DNA from: a virus
Virus record (IMG/VR): IMGVR_UViG_3300011116_000294
Span: 1-42,225 of that record
Length of the DNA: 42,225 nucleotides
Direction: 5' to 3' (one strand)
This document shows positions 25,407-32,248 of the stretch, piece by piece (position 1 is the first letter of the stretch; the number at the start of each line of letters is the position of its first letter). Both the position numbers and the translations under genes were made by a program. Under the pieces are notes generated by a model. The model saw only the letters and a list, made by a program, of their open reading frames with translations. It was not told where the DNA came from and ran no database searches.

Positions 25407-25959
25407 GTTATTTCTTCATATTCAGTGCAGAATCTGTGTTTGAACCAGTGCAGATTACATGCAAGAATCATGCCAACATAGGCTATGGCGGGACTCCATT
25501 AACATGGTGTCTTAGGCTCCGCAGAGGCTTTGTTTATAAGCTATTGATTCTTAAGAGATTTCTTAATAGTAATGGATTATCATTAACATTGTCTATTTTA
25601 CTCTTTTTTGTGTCTAAGAAGCACCACAACAATCTTCATCACTACTACACCCCTCCCCCCTATGTCGTATACTGTATACAGAATACAGTGGAGATGCTGC
25701 AAGATAGCAGCAAGATAGCGTAAGTTAACGTAAGTTACTGCATAGGCTGTGCAGTCTGTGCTGGTTACTGTGCAGGTAGCTGTGCAGGTGGAAGAGTGTA
25801 TCGATGAAGCATCCTACAATGACACTTGATTGACTCTACAGATACACCTACAGTGACACCTAAGACTGTGCAGATGTTCCACGTGAAACTGTTGTGTTCG
25901 AACAACACTACCGTTCATCCTGGATTATTATCCGTTCATCGGATAGGCCTGAAATGCCA

Positions 25960-25988
25960 TTGACAAGGAAAAATCAGATAGTTAGTAT
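25960..25988 (+). promoter_or_regulatory. Rightward early promoter
   Basis: TTGACA (25960-25965), a 17-base spacer and TAGTAT (25983-25988), with a predicted start near 25995, 44 bases before the first early gene. Two copies of CCGTTCATC (25911 and 25932, 21 bp apart, two helical turns) lie just upstream and could bind an activator or repressor. Confidence 0.8.
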
Positions 25989-26038
25989 GCATACACCGAC
26001 AAAGCAATTCCGCTAAGTCAAATAACTAGGAGCAAATC

Positions 26039-26305
26039 ATGAACAAATCAACTTACAAAGTATTATCAATCGACGCTTGGGCAGATGGTGACGATGGATG
26101 GACATGGAATGCTTGGTATAACGCAGGCACTATAACCTTAGACATAGACTCAGAATACGATGATATCTTACAAGCAATGGTTGATGAAGGTTACATCACA
26201 AACCCATCATTAGGCGATATCGATGACGATCAGTACAATCTAGTAATTGTCGATAAGTTTACACGTGAGCCTATCTTCGCTATCGAGTACGGATCAACAA
26301 TCTAA
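26039..26305 (+). CDS. Early acidic protein of unknown function
   Basis: An 88-residue, strongly acidic protein starting MNKSTYKVLSIDAWADGDDG, with WTWNAWYNAGTI and many Asp residues. It has a clear AGGAGC ribosome binding site six bases upstream and is the first gene after the early promoter, so it should be made first on infection. Early acidic proteins often target host factors, but I see nothing specific to support that here. Confidence 0.75.
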   Translation: MNKSTYKVLSIDAWADGDDGWTWNAWYNAGTITLDIDSEYDDILQAMVDEGYITNPSLGDIDDDQYNLVIVDKFTREPIFAIEYGSTI

Positions 26306-26322
26306 TCATAGGACTAACAATC

Positions 26323-26625
26323 ATGAGCAAATCAACTTACAACGGCTGGGCTAACTACGCTACTTGGAGAATCAACCTAGAGATCTTCGATGGTATGACA
26401 GCACGGGATCTTACTGGTAGATCTGTACATTGCATGTCAGAATTGAGGACTGCCTGTCAGGAATATGCTGAGGAATTAATTGAGGCAACATCAAACGAAG
26501 GTCTTGCACGTGATTATGCTTTAGCATTCTTGTCCGATGTTGACTGGTGGGCTATTGCTGATCATTTATTAGCTAATACTGACGACGAATACGAAGAAGA
26601 ATCGGAAGAGGAGGAGCAAGTATGA
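26323..26625 (+). CDS. Conserved phage protein (DUF7249-like)
   Basis: A 100-residue protein beginning MSKSTYNGWANYATWRINLE, the hallmark of a common phage family of unknown function (I recall DUF7249), with an acidic Glu-rich tail. Its N-terminal MSKSTY is like that of the preceding gene, though the rest differs. Its stop overlaps the next start (ATGA at 26622). Confidence 0.8.
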   Translation: MSKSTYNGWANYATWRINLEIFDGMTARDLTGRSVHCMSELRTACQEYAEELIEATSNEGLARDYALAFLSDVDWWAIADHLLANTDDEYEEESEEEEQV

Positions 26626-26783
26626 AGATCGTAGGATATCTAGTCACGTACTATCTAAGCCTCGAAGGTGGTTTAGAGCACTTGGACAGGTTCGATACGT
26701 TAGATGAAGCTGAAGACTTCGTTGATCGATTAGAACCTGAAGAGTTTTGGATTAACCCTATCGTAGACTTATCAGGAGAGTAG
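26622..26783 (+). CDS. Small early protein
   Basis: A 53-residue ORF (MKIVGYLVTYYLSLEGGLEH, RFDTLDEAEDFVDRLEPEEF) with an ATGA overlap to the preceding gene. The sequence looks like a small alpha-beta domain. Not recognised. Confidence 0.7.
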   Translation: MKIVGYLVTYYLSLEGGLEHLDRFDTLDEAEDFVDRLEPEEFWINPIVDLSGE

Positions 26784-26785
26784 AC

Positions 26786-26875
26786 ATGCAATCTAGTGAT
26801 CTTGTGTTGTATCTTGGTGGCAGTGCTTTTGGTGTATTGTTCGCCTTCATGCTCTTTATAGGACTATCTATATGA
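26786..26875 (+). CDS. Tiny single-span membrane protein
   Basis: A 29-residue ORF with a hydrophobic stretch covering residues 7-29 (including LYLGGSAFGVLFAFMLFIG). It starts two bases after the previous stop and its TGA overlaps the next ATG. The seamless chain supports translation despite its size. Role unknown. Confidence 0.6.
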   Translation: MQSSDLVLYLGGSAFGVLFAFMLFIGLSI

Positions 26876-27075
26876 TTCAGTTATATTTCAATGGTAAACC
26901 CTGTGAGATAGTCAGCAGAGACTCTTCAGACGGTACAGTCTGTATACGTTACGCCGCTGATCATCCTAATTGGCCCTTTCCGAATTATACTTGGGTGGAT
27001 CCCAGCGTATTGTCTAAGCTTAGGCAATCACAAAAGCAGAAAGCCTTAGAAGACATCGAGGAGGCGCCCTTTTAA
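26872..27075 (+). CDS. Small early protein
   Basis: A 67-residue protein (MIQLYFNGKPCEIVSRDSSD, HPNWPFPNYTWVDPSVLSKL) with a small beta-rich N-terminal part and a charged C terminus. ATGA overlap with the membrane peptide upstream. Not recognised. The following 80 bases (27076-27155) contain no gene, only the ribosome binding site region of the next one. Confidence 0.7.
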   Translation: MIQLYFNGKPCEIVSRDSSDGTVCIRYAADHPNWPFPNYTWVDPSVLSKLRQSQKQKALEDIEEAPF

Positions 27076-27155
27076 CCTCGGTACAGTGCGAAGGTCAACC
27101 TGAACACGATCGTGCCTTCTAGTCCCCTTAAAATACGTTTAAAAGGTATTCCTGA

Positions 27156-27329
27156 ATGACTAAAGAACTGTTAGATGAGTTGTTGTACTTAATCGAGCTT
27201 CAAATTAAAGCTAACATAGCCCTTGCATTAGGTCATGCTGATGCTGCGGACAAGGAAGCAGAAAGAGAGCATGTTCAGTATTACAGACTTGTTTCGTTGA
27301 TTGACTCACTGAAGGATGATCTTAAATGA
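27156..27329 (+). CDS. Small helical early protein
   Basis: A 57-residue, all-helical ORF (MTKELLDELLYLIELQIKAN, ADAADKEAEREHVQYYRLV), likely a coiled coil. AAAAGG lies upstream and the TGA overlaps the next ATG (27326). Not recognised. Confidence 0.7.
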   Translation: MTKELLDELLYLIELQIKANIALALGHADAADKEAEREHVQYYRLVSLIDSLKDDLK

Positions 27330-27523
27330 GATGTTTATCATGCAATGAAGCCTTAAGTGACTACGAAGCCTCCAGGCGTAGTGTTCGAACACACCAGTAC
27401 ATTGACTTATGTAATGATTGTTTTCGCTATGTACGTGATGAGATCGCTGCTGTAGGCAATGTACGATTGATCAATGAAGGAGATGATGACATTGTAAGCA
27501 AACGTAACATTGATGAAGAATGA
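27326..27523 (+). CDS. Small zinc-finger protein
   Basis: A 65-residue protein with two CxxC knuckles: RCLSCNEALSDYEASRR (C3, C6) and IDLCNDCFRYV (C29, C32), a pattern common in small phage proteins. It probably binds one zinc and may act in transcription or DNA transactions, but nothing specific is visible. Confidence 0.8.
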   Translation: MRCLSCNEALSDYEASRRSVRTHQYIDLCNDCFRYVRDEIAAVGNVRLINEGDDDIVSKRNIDEE

Positions 27524-27524
27524 C

Positions 27525-27553
27525 TTGACAACTTTGTTTTTCTCTGATACCCT
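27525..27553 (+). promoter_or_regulatory. Possible rightward promoter
   Basis: TTGACA (27525-27530), a 17-base spacer and TACCCT (27548-27553). The -35 is perfect and the -10 weak. It lies in one of the few early-region gaps, directly before a long inverted repeat, and could transcribe the genes from 27684 on. Confidence 0.45.
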
Positions 27554-27571
27554 AAATCTATATAGGCTATG

Positions 27572-27649
27572 TAGGCTAAATAGTCTAAGTACTAAGTATA
27601 TATTAAATATTATACATAGATATACTTAGTACTTAGACTATTTAGCCTA
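27572..27649. repeat. Perfect 30-bp inverted repeat, AT-rich
   Basis: Arms 27572-27601 and 27620-27649 are perfectly complementary (30 bp; outermost pair T-A) around an 18-base AT-rich spacer. The arm contains AGGCTAAATAGTCTAAG and ACTAAGTATAT. The structure has no T-run on either side, so it does not look like an intrinsic terminator. It could be a replication origin, a cruciform protein-binding site, or an RNase III-type processing hairpin in the early message. Confidence 0.9.
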
Positions 27650-27683
27650 TGTACAGTAGGGCTTAACTAAAGGAATGTTCGAA

Positions 27684-27872
27684 ATGTATGATGAACCTGT
27701 GGTTGATGATGGCTTTGATGGAATCACTAAGGGTGAATATGATGATATGCACGAAGATCTCAGCATCAATGACGTGTTAAATCGTTTTGTTCGCTTATGT
27801 CAAGAGTATGGGTTTTACTTCATGATGCGTCAGTTAACTAAGGCTCTGAACGCTAAAGGATTCAACGTATGA
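27684..27872 (+). CDS. Small acidic protein
   Basis: A 62-residue protein (MYDEPVVDDGFDGITKGEYD, then VLNRFVRLCQEYGFYFMMRQ), acidic at the N terminus and helical at the C terminus. I prefer ATG 27684, about nine bases after AAAGGA, to the in-frame ATG 27675, which abuts that sequence. Its stop overlaps the next start (ATGA). Not recognised. Confidence 0.65.
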   Translation: MYDEPVVDDGFDGITKGEYDDMHEDLSINDVLNRFVRLCQEYGFYFMMRQLTKALNAKGFNV

Positions 27873-28153
27873 GAAAGCGTATACAGCCTAGAAAGCGTAA
27901 GCCTAACCCTTATGTAGACTACTTAGAGACTAACGGTGGGACTTGTTCGATCACTGATCTGATAACAGCATTCCCCAACAAAAGCAAGAATTCATTGTTG
28001 AATGTAATGCAAAAGCTAGTGGAAAACTACACTGTTGACAGGGATATTTACATACATGGTGACAGACAGAAGCATATCGTTTACTCTTTAGGGTGTTATC
28101 CTACGAAGGACAACACTGGTATCTGTTGGCATAACCCTTTTAATCTGAGGTAA
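27869..28153 (+). CDS. Basic protein, possible winged-helix DNA binder
   Basis: A 94-residue protein with a very basic start (MRKRIQPRKRKPNPYVDYLE) followed by a likely helix-turn-helix region (SITDLITAFPNKSKNSLLNV, MQKLVENYTVDRDIYIHGD). The order suggests a small winged-helix domain, which would fit a transcription or replication role. I do not recognise a named family. Confidence 0.65.
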   Translation: MRKRIQPRKRKPNPYVDYLETNGGTCSITDLITAFPNKSKNSLLNVMQKLVENYTVDRDIYIHGDRQKHIVYSLGCYPTKDNTGICWHNPFNLR

Positions 28154-28155
28154 GT

Positions 28156-28437
28156 ATGGCAGAGAACAAGAATGCAAAGACACCAACGGATAGTGCAACA
28201 GGTTTTATCGACGGTGTGTGGTATGGGCCAGGGCCTACGGCGTGGCAGTGTCAATGCGGTAAACCCTATACGGTTACTTGTATTTCAAGCAAACCACCAA
28301 AGCGTGAGTGGCTTGGGCTGACGGATGATGCTGTGTTTGAGCTAGCAGATACAAATCTCTACGATGGTGGTAAGAATTATGGTGTGCTTGCCTTTGCAAA
28401 AGCCATTGAACAAGCCTTAAAGGAGAAAAATCAGTGA
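28156..28437 (+). CDS. Conserved phage protein of unknown function
   Basis: A 93-residue protein with WQCQCGKPYTVTC (two or three cysteines that could bind metal), a REWLGLTDDAVFEL segment and a C-terminal helix (GVLAFAKAIEQALKEKN). The EWxGLTDxE and AFAxAIExxLKEKN pattern is frequent in small phage proteins encoded near primases; function unknown. It ends by overlapping the helicase start. Confidence 0.7.
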   Translation: MAENKNAKTPTDSATGFIDGVWYGPGPTAWQCQCGKPYTVTCISSKPPKREWLGLTDDAVFELADTNLYDGGKNYGVLAFAKAIEQALKEKNQ

Positions 28438-30038
28438 ACTACTTAGCCACTCATGTTGGCTGTGATGATTGTGGATCTAGTGATGCATTGTCCGTATCTG
28501 TTAATGACAAAGGAGAGACTTGGTCACACTGTTTTGCTTGTAATACGAATACTAAAATGTCTGAACATGATGACAACTTCAGACAAAAGCATACAAAGTC
28601 TGCTAAGGTGATTCCAATGCTAGATGGTAAGTATCAGTCTATACCGCTAAGAAACCTCTCCAGAGATGCTTTAAAAGCCTTTGGTGTGATGATCACTGAT
28701 GAGGGTGGCGTAGCTTTTCCCTACCATGATGCTGATGGTAAGGTCACTGCATACAAGGTAAGGCATGATGCAATGAAGACTGACTGCACTATCAAAGGTG
28801 ATTGGTCTAAGGCTACTTTGTTCGGACAACATTTATTCCCTAAAGGAGGTAAGAGCATTACCATCACTGAAGGTGAATTTGATGCTGTTGCTGTCTATCA
28901 AATGAATGGTATGAGGTATCCAGTAGTAAGCATACGCAATGGCGCACAATCAGCACTAAAGGACTGCAAGGACAACTATGAATTTATTAACTCTTTTGAA
29001 ACCATTGTTATCAGCTTTGATGCTGATGAAATTGGTAAGCAAGCTGCTACGAAGGTAGCTGATCTGTTCGGTGCTAAGGCTAAGATAGTCAAGCACAGGC
29101 AACCACACAAAGATGCTAATGACTATCTCAAAGATGAGATGATTAAGGAGTATATCCAGGACTGGTTTGCTGCTGAGGTCTATGTACCTGATGGGATCAT
29201 CGAAGGATCAAAGCTTTGGGAAGAGATCAACACACCAGCGATTAAAGCCTCTTGTGACTATCCTTGGACTGGTCTTAATGCTTTGACCTATGGTATCCGT
29301 AAAGGTGAGCTGGTGACGTTTACAGCAGGTTCTGGACTAGGTAAATCACAGGTACTGAGGGAGATCGTATACCACATACTGTGTAAGACTGAGGACAACA
29401 TAGGGTTAATGTTCCTTGAGGAGTCTACTGTTCGCACTGCTAAAGGTATCATGTCTATCCATGCGAACAAACCACTACATCTACCTGACACAGCGTACAC
29501 TGATGAGGAGTTTAGAGATGCCTTCGAGCACACTCTTGGCACTAATAGGGTTTATCTTTTTGATCATTTTGGGAGTACATCAATTGACAACATACTATCA
29601 AGAGTCAGATTCATGGCTAAAGGACTCGGATGTAGCTTTGTTGTGTTGGATCATATTAGTATTGTCGTCAGTTCTGGCGATGTTGGCGATGAACGTAAAG
29701 CATTAGATGAGATCATGACCAAGCTTAGGATGATTGTGCAGGAGACAGGCATAGCACTGTTGATTGTCAGTCATCTTAAGAGACCAGACGGTAAAGGCCA
29801 TGAAGAAGGTGCAGCTACTTCACTAGGTCAGCTTCGAGGATCTGGTAGCATTGCACAGTTGTCTGATATGGTGATCGGTATGGAAAGGAATGCACAGCAT
29901 GATGATGAACGTGAACGCAATACCACCAGGATTAGGGTCTTAAAAAATCGTTTTTCAGGTGTGACTGGCCCTGCTTGTAACGTGTTTTACAATCACAACA
30001 CAGGAAGGCTTAGTGAAGTATTTGACGAAGATCTTTAA
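28434..30038 (+). CDS. Bifunctional primase-helicase (T7 gp4-like)
   Basis: A 534-residue protein; T7 gp4 has 566. An N-terminal zinc-binding domain (C10, C13, C33, C36) is followed by a TOPRIM primase core with ITEGEFDAVAVYQ and FDADEIGKQAA. The hexameric helicase has Walker A GSGLGKSQ (about 299-306) and Walker B VVLDH (about 403-407). It unwinds DNA ahead of the polymerase and lays down primers. The start codon is GTG, overlapping the previous stop (GTGA). The C-terminal 33 codons (29940-30038) appear to be a replacement: a diverged copy of the same end lies at 30599-30700, beyond an HNH gene. Confidence 0.93.
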   Translation: MNYLATHVGCDDCGSSDALSVSVNDKGETWSHCFACNTNTKMSEHDDNFRQKHTKSAKVIPMLDGKYQSIPLRNLSRDALKAFGVMITDEGGVAFPYHDADGKVTAYKVRHDAMKTDCTIKGDWSKATLFGQHLFPKGGKSITITEGEFDAVAVYQMNGMRYPVVSIRNGAQSALKDCKDNYEFINSFETIVISFDADEIGKQAATKVADLFGAKAKIVKHRQPHKDANDYLKDEMIKEYIQDWFAAEVYVPDGIIEGSKLWEEINTPAIKASCDYPWTGLNALTYGIRKGELVTFTAGSGLGKSQVLREIVYHILCKTEDNIGLMFLEESTVRTAKGIMSIHANKPLHLPDTAYTDEEFRDAFEHTLGTNRVYLFDHFGSTSIDNILSRVRFMAKGLGCSFVVLDHISIVVSSGDVGDERKALDEIMTKLRMIVQETGIALLIVSHLKRPDGKGHEEGAATSLGQLRGSGSIAQLSDMVIGMERNAQHDDERERNTTRIRVLKNRFSGVTGPACNVFYNHNTGRLSEVFDEDL

Positions 30039-30045
30039 AATGTGA

Positions 30046-30074
30046 TTGACAAAATCTGTTTTTCATGGTACAAT
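30046..30074 (+). promoter_or_regulatory. Promoter of the HNH insertion
   Basis: TTGACA (30046-30051), a 17-base spacer and TACAAT (30069-30074), eight bases after the helicase stop. The HNH ATG is 20 bases beyond the -10 and has AAGGAG before it. This is one of the best promoters in the window and appears to belong to the inserted element. Confidence 0.85.
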
Positions 30075-30094
30075 GGGCTTTTAAGGAGTAAAAA

Positions 30095-30598
30095 ATGCCA
30101 AGTAGCAAAGAAAACAGAGTTGAAAGCAACAAAAGATACTATCAAAAACACAAAGAAAGAATTTTAGAGTACCAAAAAACTTACTTTGAGGTTAACAAAG
30201 AACATGTTCTCAAGACTATACATGAGTACAGAGATTCTAATAGAGATTTGATTAGGGAAAGACAACGTGAATCTTATCGTAAAAAAATAATAATTCGTAT
30301 GTTGTCAGCAGCTAGAATAAGGGCTGAAAAAAGAGGGCTTGATTTTAATATAGATGAAACTGATATTGTAATTCCTGAAAAGTGCCCTCTACTAGAAATA
30401 GAAATTAAGATAGCTGATAAAGTAGCAAACGCAAACTCACCTAGTTTAGACCGTATAGACTCATCAAAAGGATACGTAAAAGGAAATGTTATGGTTATAT
30501 CTTACAGAGCAAACACCATAAAAAGCAACGCAACACCTTCTGAACTACTAAAATTAGCTTCTAACCTTATAAAATATGTTAGTCAACAACACGAGTAA
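30095..30598 (+). CDS. HNH homing endonuclease
   Basis: A 167-residue protein. The N-terminal half is very Lys/Glu/Tyr/Arg-rich and helical (RYYQKHKERILEYQKTYFEV), likely a DNA-binding arm. The C-terminal HNH-type core reads KCPLLEIEI, then SPSLDRIDSSKGYVKGNVMV, then SYRANTIKSNA. It should cut a helicase allele lacking the insertion and promote its own transfer. It has its own promoter and ribosome binding site. Its stop is immediately followed by the stranded old helicase end. Confidence 0.9.
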   Translation: MPSSKENRVESNKRYYQKHKERILEYQKTYFEVNKEHVLKTIHEYRDSNRDLIRERQRESYRKKIIIRMLSAARIRAEKRGLDFNIDETDIVIPEKCPLLEIEIKIADKVANANSPSLDRIDSSKGYVKGNVMVISYRANTIKSNATPSELLKLASNLIKYVSQQHE

Positions 30599-30700
30599 TT
30601 ATCAAATACGTACAAGACCATCACAGGTCCAGCCTGTAACGTCTATTACAGCCACTCAACAGGAAGGTTATCAGAGGTCACACAAGATGAAGACTTATGA
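30599..30700 (+). pseudogene. Stranded original 3' end of the primase-helicase gene
   Basis: Starting right after the HNH stop codon, the frame reads LSNTYKTITGPACNVYY, then SHSTGRLSEVTQDEDL and a stop. The functional helicase ends LKNRFSGVTGPACNVFY, then NHNTGRLSEVFDEDL. From TGPACN onward 20 of 25 positions match, but many shared codons differ at synonymous sites. The remnant has no start and is a displaced coding end. Its last 14 bases overlap the next gene's start (30687), presumably the ancestral arrangement. Confidence 0.9.
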
Positions 30701-30857
30701 AGATTTGAAAGAGGATACGAAACGATTTGCTTTACAGCAGATACGTACAGGGTCTACAATGGGTGAAGTAGTTTGTTCGTTCGAAGAGATCATCAACGAG
30801 ATCAGGAAGACATCAGACTACGTAGAGGCTATGCAAGATGCTAATAGGAGACCATAA
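30687..30857 (+). CDS. Small helical protein
   Basis: A 56-residue protein (MKTYEDLKEDTKRFALQQIR, GEVVCSFEEIINEIRKTSDY). The ATG at 30687 lies within the stranded helicase end. An in-frame ATG at 30576 would run through the HNH tail and remnant and is not credible. Its stop overlaps the next start (TAATG). Not recognised. Confidence 0.75.
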   Translation: MKTYEDLKEDTKRFALQQIRTGSTMGEVVCSFEEIINEIRKTSDYVEAMQDANRRP

Positions 30858-31033
30858 TGGCTGATGTACAAAGTATTGAAGAGCATGAGGATGGCACAGC
30901 TACACTACACTTGGATCTTACTGATGAAGAGATTAAGATACTTATTCAGTGGGCTGTCAAAGAAGCAATTAAGTTAGCTTTCTTAAAGGAAAAGAACTTT
31001 GATTGGGGTTTGAACAATGAAGCAAACACTTAG
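30857..31033 (+). CDS. Small acidic protein
   Basis: A 58-residue ORF (MADVQSIEEHEDGTATLHLD, LTDEEIKILIQWAVKEAIKL), a short beta hairpin followed by a helix. TAATG overlap upstream and 17-base overlap downstream. The LTDEEIKxLIxxAVxEAIK pattern is seen in small phage proteins of unknown role. Confidence 0.7.
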   Translation: MADVQSIEEHEDGTATLHLDLTDEEIKILIQWAVKEAIKLAFLKEKNFDWGLNNEANT

Positions 31034-31208
31034 AGATATGATGAGCCAATGCTGGGATAACCGCATGGATTGTGAGCACTTTGACTTTGAGAAGTTTGCT
31101 GAGATGGTAGCCTTCCAAGCCAGTGAAGAAAGGTTAGATCGCTGTATCGAAGTCTTAGAGAGAAGAGGTTACGCTGATGCAGCAGACATCATCAGGGGAG
31201 AGGGTTAA
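31017..31208 (+). CDS. Small protein of unknown function
   Basis: A 63-residue protein (MKQTLRDMMSQCWDNRMDCE, FEKFAEMVAFQASEERLDRC), helical, ending in a VLERRGYADAADIIRGEG segment. Overlaps its neighbours at both ends (TAATG at 31208). Not recognised. Confidence 0.7.
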   Translation: MKQTLRDMMSQCWDNRMDCEHFDFEKFAEMVAFQASEERLDRCIEVLERRGYADAADIIRGEG

Positions 31209-31387
31209 TGTGGGTAATGGATAGGCTGTTAGCTGACCACGCAGAGCTAAAGAAGAAGTATGATACACTGCTAGAAGACTATCAGAAACTGGTACATAAA
31301 TATGAAGAGCTTAGTGCTGGACATCGAAACAGACATGAAGCAGACTGTTATCTTCTGCGTAGTCACGAAGGATCTGACAACAAGTGA
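31208..31387 (+). CDS. Small coiled-coil protein overlapping the polymerase start
   Basis: A 59-residue ORF (MWVMDRLLADHAELKKKYDT, LLEDYQKLVHKYEELSAGHR). Its ATG overlaps the previous stop (TAATG), and its last 86 bases overlap the polymerase exonuclease gene in another frame. The first 36 residues form a clear coiled coil; the overlapping part looks less natural. The start is well supported by the coupling. Confidence 0.55.
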   Translation: MWVMDRLLADHAELKKKYDTLLEDYQKLVHKYEELSAGHRNRHEADCYLLRSHEGSDNK

Positions 31388-32090
31388 GGTGGTATGTCAT
31401 ACTCATCCAAGTACACTAAAGCCTCTTATAGAGGATTGCGACACAGTGATCGGACACAATCTAATCAGCTTCGACGGTTACCACCTTCGGAGATTGTGGA
31501 ACATTACGATACCACTCAAGAAGGCCTCAGATACGCTCGTGCTGTCGAGGCTATGGAATCCCAGTATCGAAGGAGGTCACAGTCTAGAAGCATGGGGGAA
31601 AAGATTAGGGAATCACAAGATTGAGTTCCAAGACTTCACTGCTTTGACACAAGAGATGATTGATTACTGTATCCAGGATGTTAACCTTACTGGTGAACTT
31701 CATCACAAACTATGCGGAGAGTTGAAAGACTTTTCACAGCAAAGCATTGACATCGAACACAAGGTACAGTTCATTGTTGCACAGCAGGAAAGACATGGAT
31801 TCAAACTAGACATCCCGTTATGTACTGAGTTTATCTCTCAGTTAACTACGAAGTTATCAACCATTGAGGAGAATCTACAGACTATATTTCCACCGATCAT
31901 CACTGAACGTGTTAGTGAGAAGACAGGTAAGAAGCTAAAGGATCATGTTGAAGTGTTTAACCCAGGCTCCAGAGATCAGATAGGACGTAGACTGATATCT
32001 CTAGGCTGGAAGCCTGAGAAGTTCACTGAAACAGGTAAGCCAATGGTTGATGAAGTTATTTTAGATCGTTTAATAAAGGATTGTCTATAA
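31302..32090 (+). CDS. DNA polymerase, N-terminal half: 3'-5' exonuclease domain
   Basis: A 262-residue protein matching the first part of T7-type family A polymerases. The proofreading exonuclease motifs are intact: VLDIETD (D7, E9), HNLISFDG (N53, D58) and YCIQDV (Y122, D126). It continues through the FNPGSRDQIGRRLISLGW segment of the thumb region and ends LDRLIKD-CL. In T7 gp5 the sequence carries on directly into the helix found at the start of the separate gene at 32928. The stop overlaps the start of a 52-codon ORF (TAATG at 32090). The two halves probably assemble into one enzyme. Confidence 0.92.
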   Translation: MKSLVLDIETDMKQTVIFCVVTKDLTTSEVVCHTHPSTLKPLIEDCDTVIGHNLISFDGYHLRRLWNITIPLKKASDTLVLSRLWNPSIEGGHSLEAWGKRLGNHKIEFQDFTALTQEMIDYCIQDVNLTGELHHKLCGELKDFSQQSIDIEHKVQFIVAQQERHGFKLDIPLCTEFISQLTTKLSTIEENLQTIFPPIITERVSEKTGKKLKDHVEVFNPGSRDQIGRRLISLGWKPEKFTETGKPMVDEVILDRLIKDCL

Positions 32091-32248
32091 TGTTTATTAG
32101 CAGAGAGCAGCAAGTAGTAGTAGAATACCGTCAAAAAATAGGTTATGTTTGTGAAAAACTAGGCAACGGTTATTGGTTATGTTTTAAAGGAAAACACAAA
32201 ATGATCATAAATGGCTTAGGATACGACACATACACAGGAATACAATGA
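32090..32248 (+). CDS. Small ORF in the polymerase-splitting cassette
   Basis: A 52-residue ORF (MFISREQQVVVEYRQKIGYV, CEKLGNGYWLCFKGKHKMII) with a basic, beta-like character and a GYDTYTGIQ end. It begins on the polymerase stop (TAATG) and ends on the methyltransferase start (ATGA). I do not recognise it. It might be a partner of the methyltransferase, a small DNA-binding protein, or a relic of the element that brought the cassette. Confidence 0.65.
   Translation: MFISREQQVVVEYRQKIGYVCEKLGNGYWLCFKGKHKMIINGLGYDTYTGIQ

Larger units (their letters stand above)
25225..26038. other. Divergent control region between the two transcription units
   Basis: This 814-bp stretch has no convincing gene. 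It holds the leftward promoter (25378-25406), the rightward promoter (25960-25988) and a CTGCC-GGAA-GGCAG hairpin in the small-terminase leader (25247-25260). TGTGCAG occurs at 25748, 25769, 25781 and 25867, with GTGCAG also at 25425 and 25448. There are tandem repeats GCAAGATAGC (25699, 25710) and CGTAAGTTA (25719, 25729). CCGTTCATC is repeated at 25911 and 25932, just upstream of the early promoter. It may combine promoter control with a replication origin or packaging site; that is inference. Confidence 0.6.

Noticed and set aside
25400-25723. A 107-codon plus-strand ORF in the control region
   Set aside because: It has no ribosome binding site, starts inside the leftward promoter, has biased composition (His, Leu and Phe runs) and resembles no protein family.
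30576-30857. A 93-codon ORF starting at 30576
   Set aside because: Its first 37 codons run out of frame through the HNH gene end and the stranded helicase tail. The coupled start at 30687 explains the real gene.
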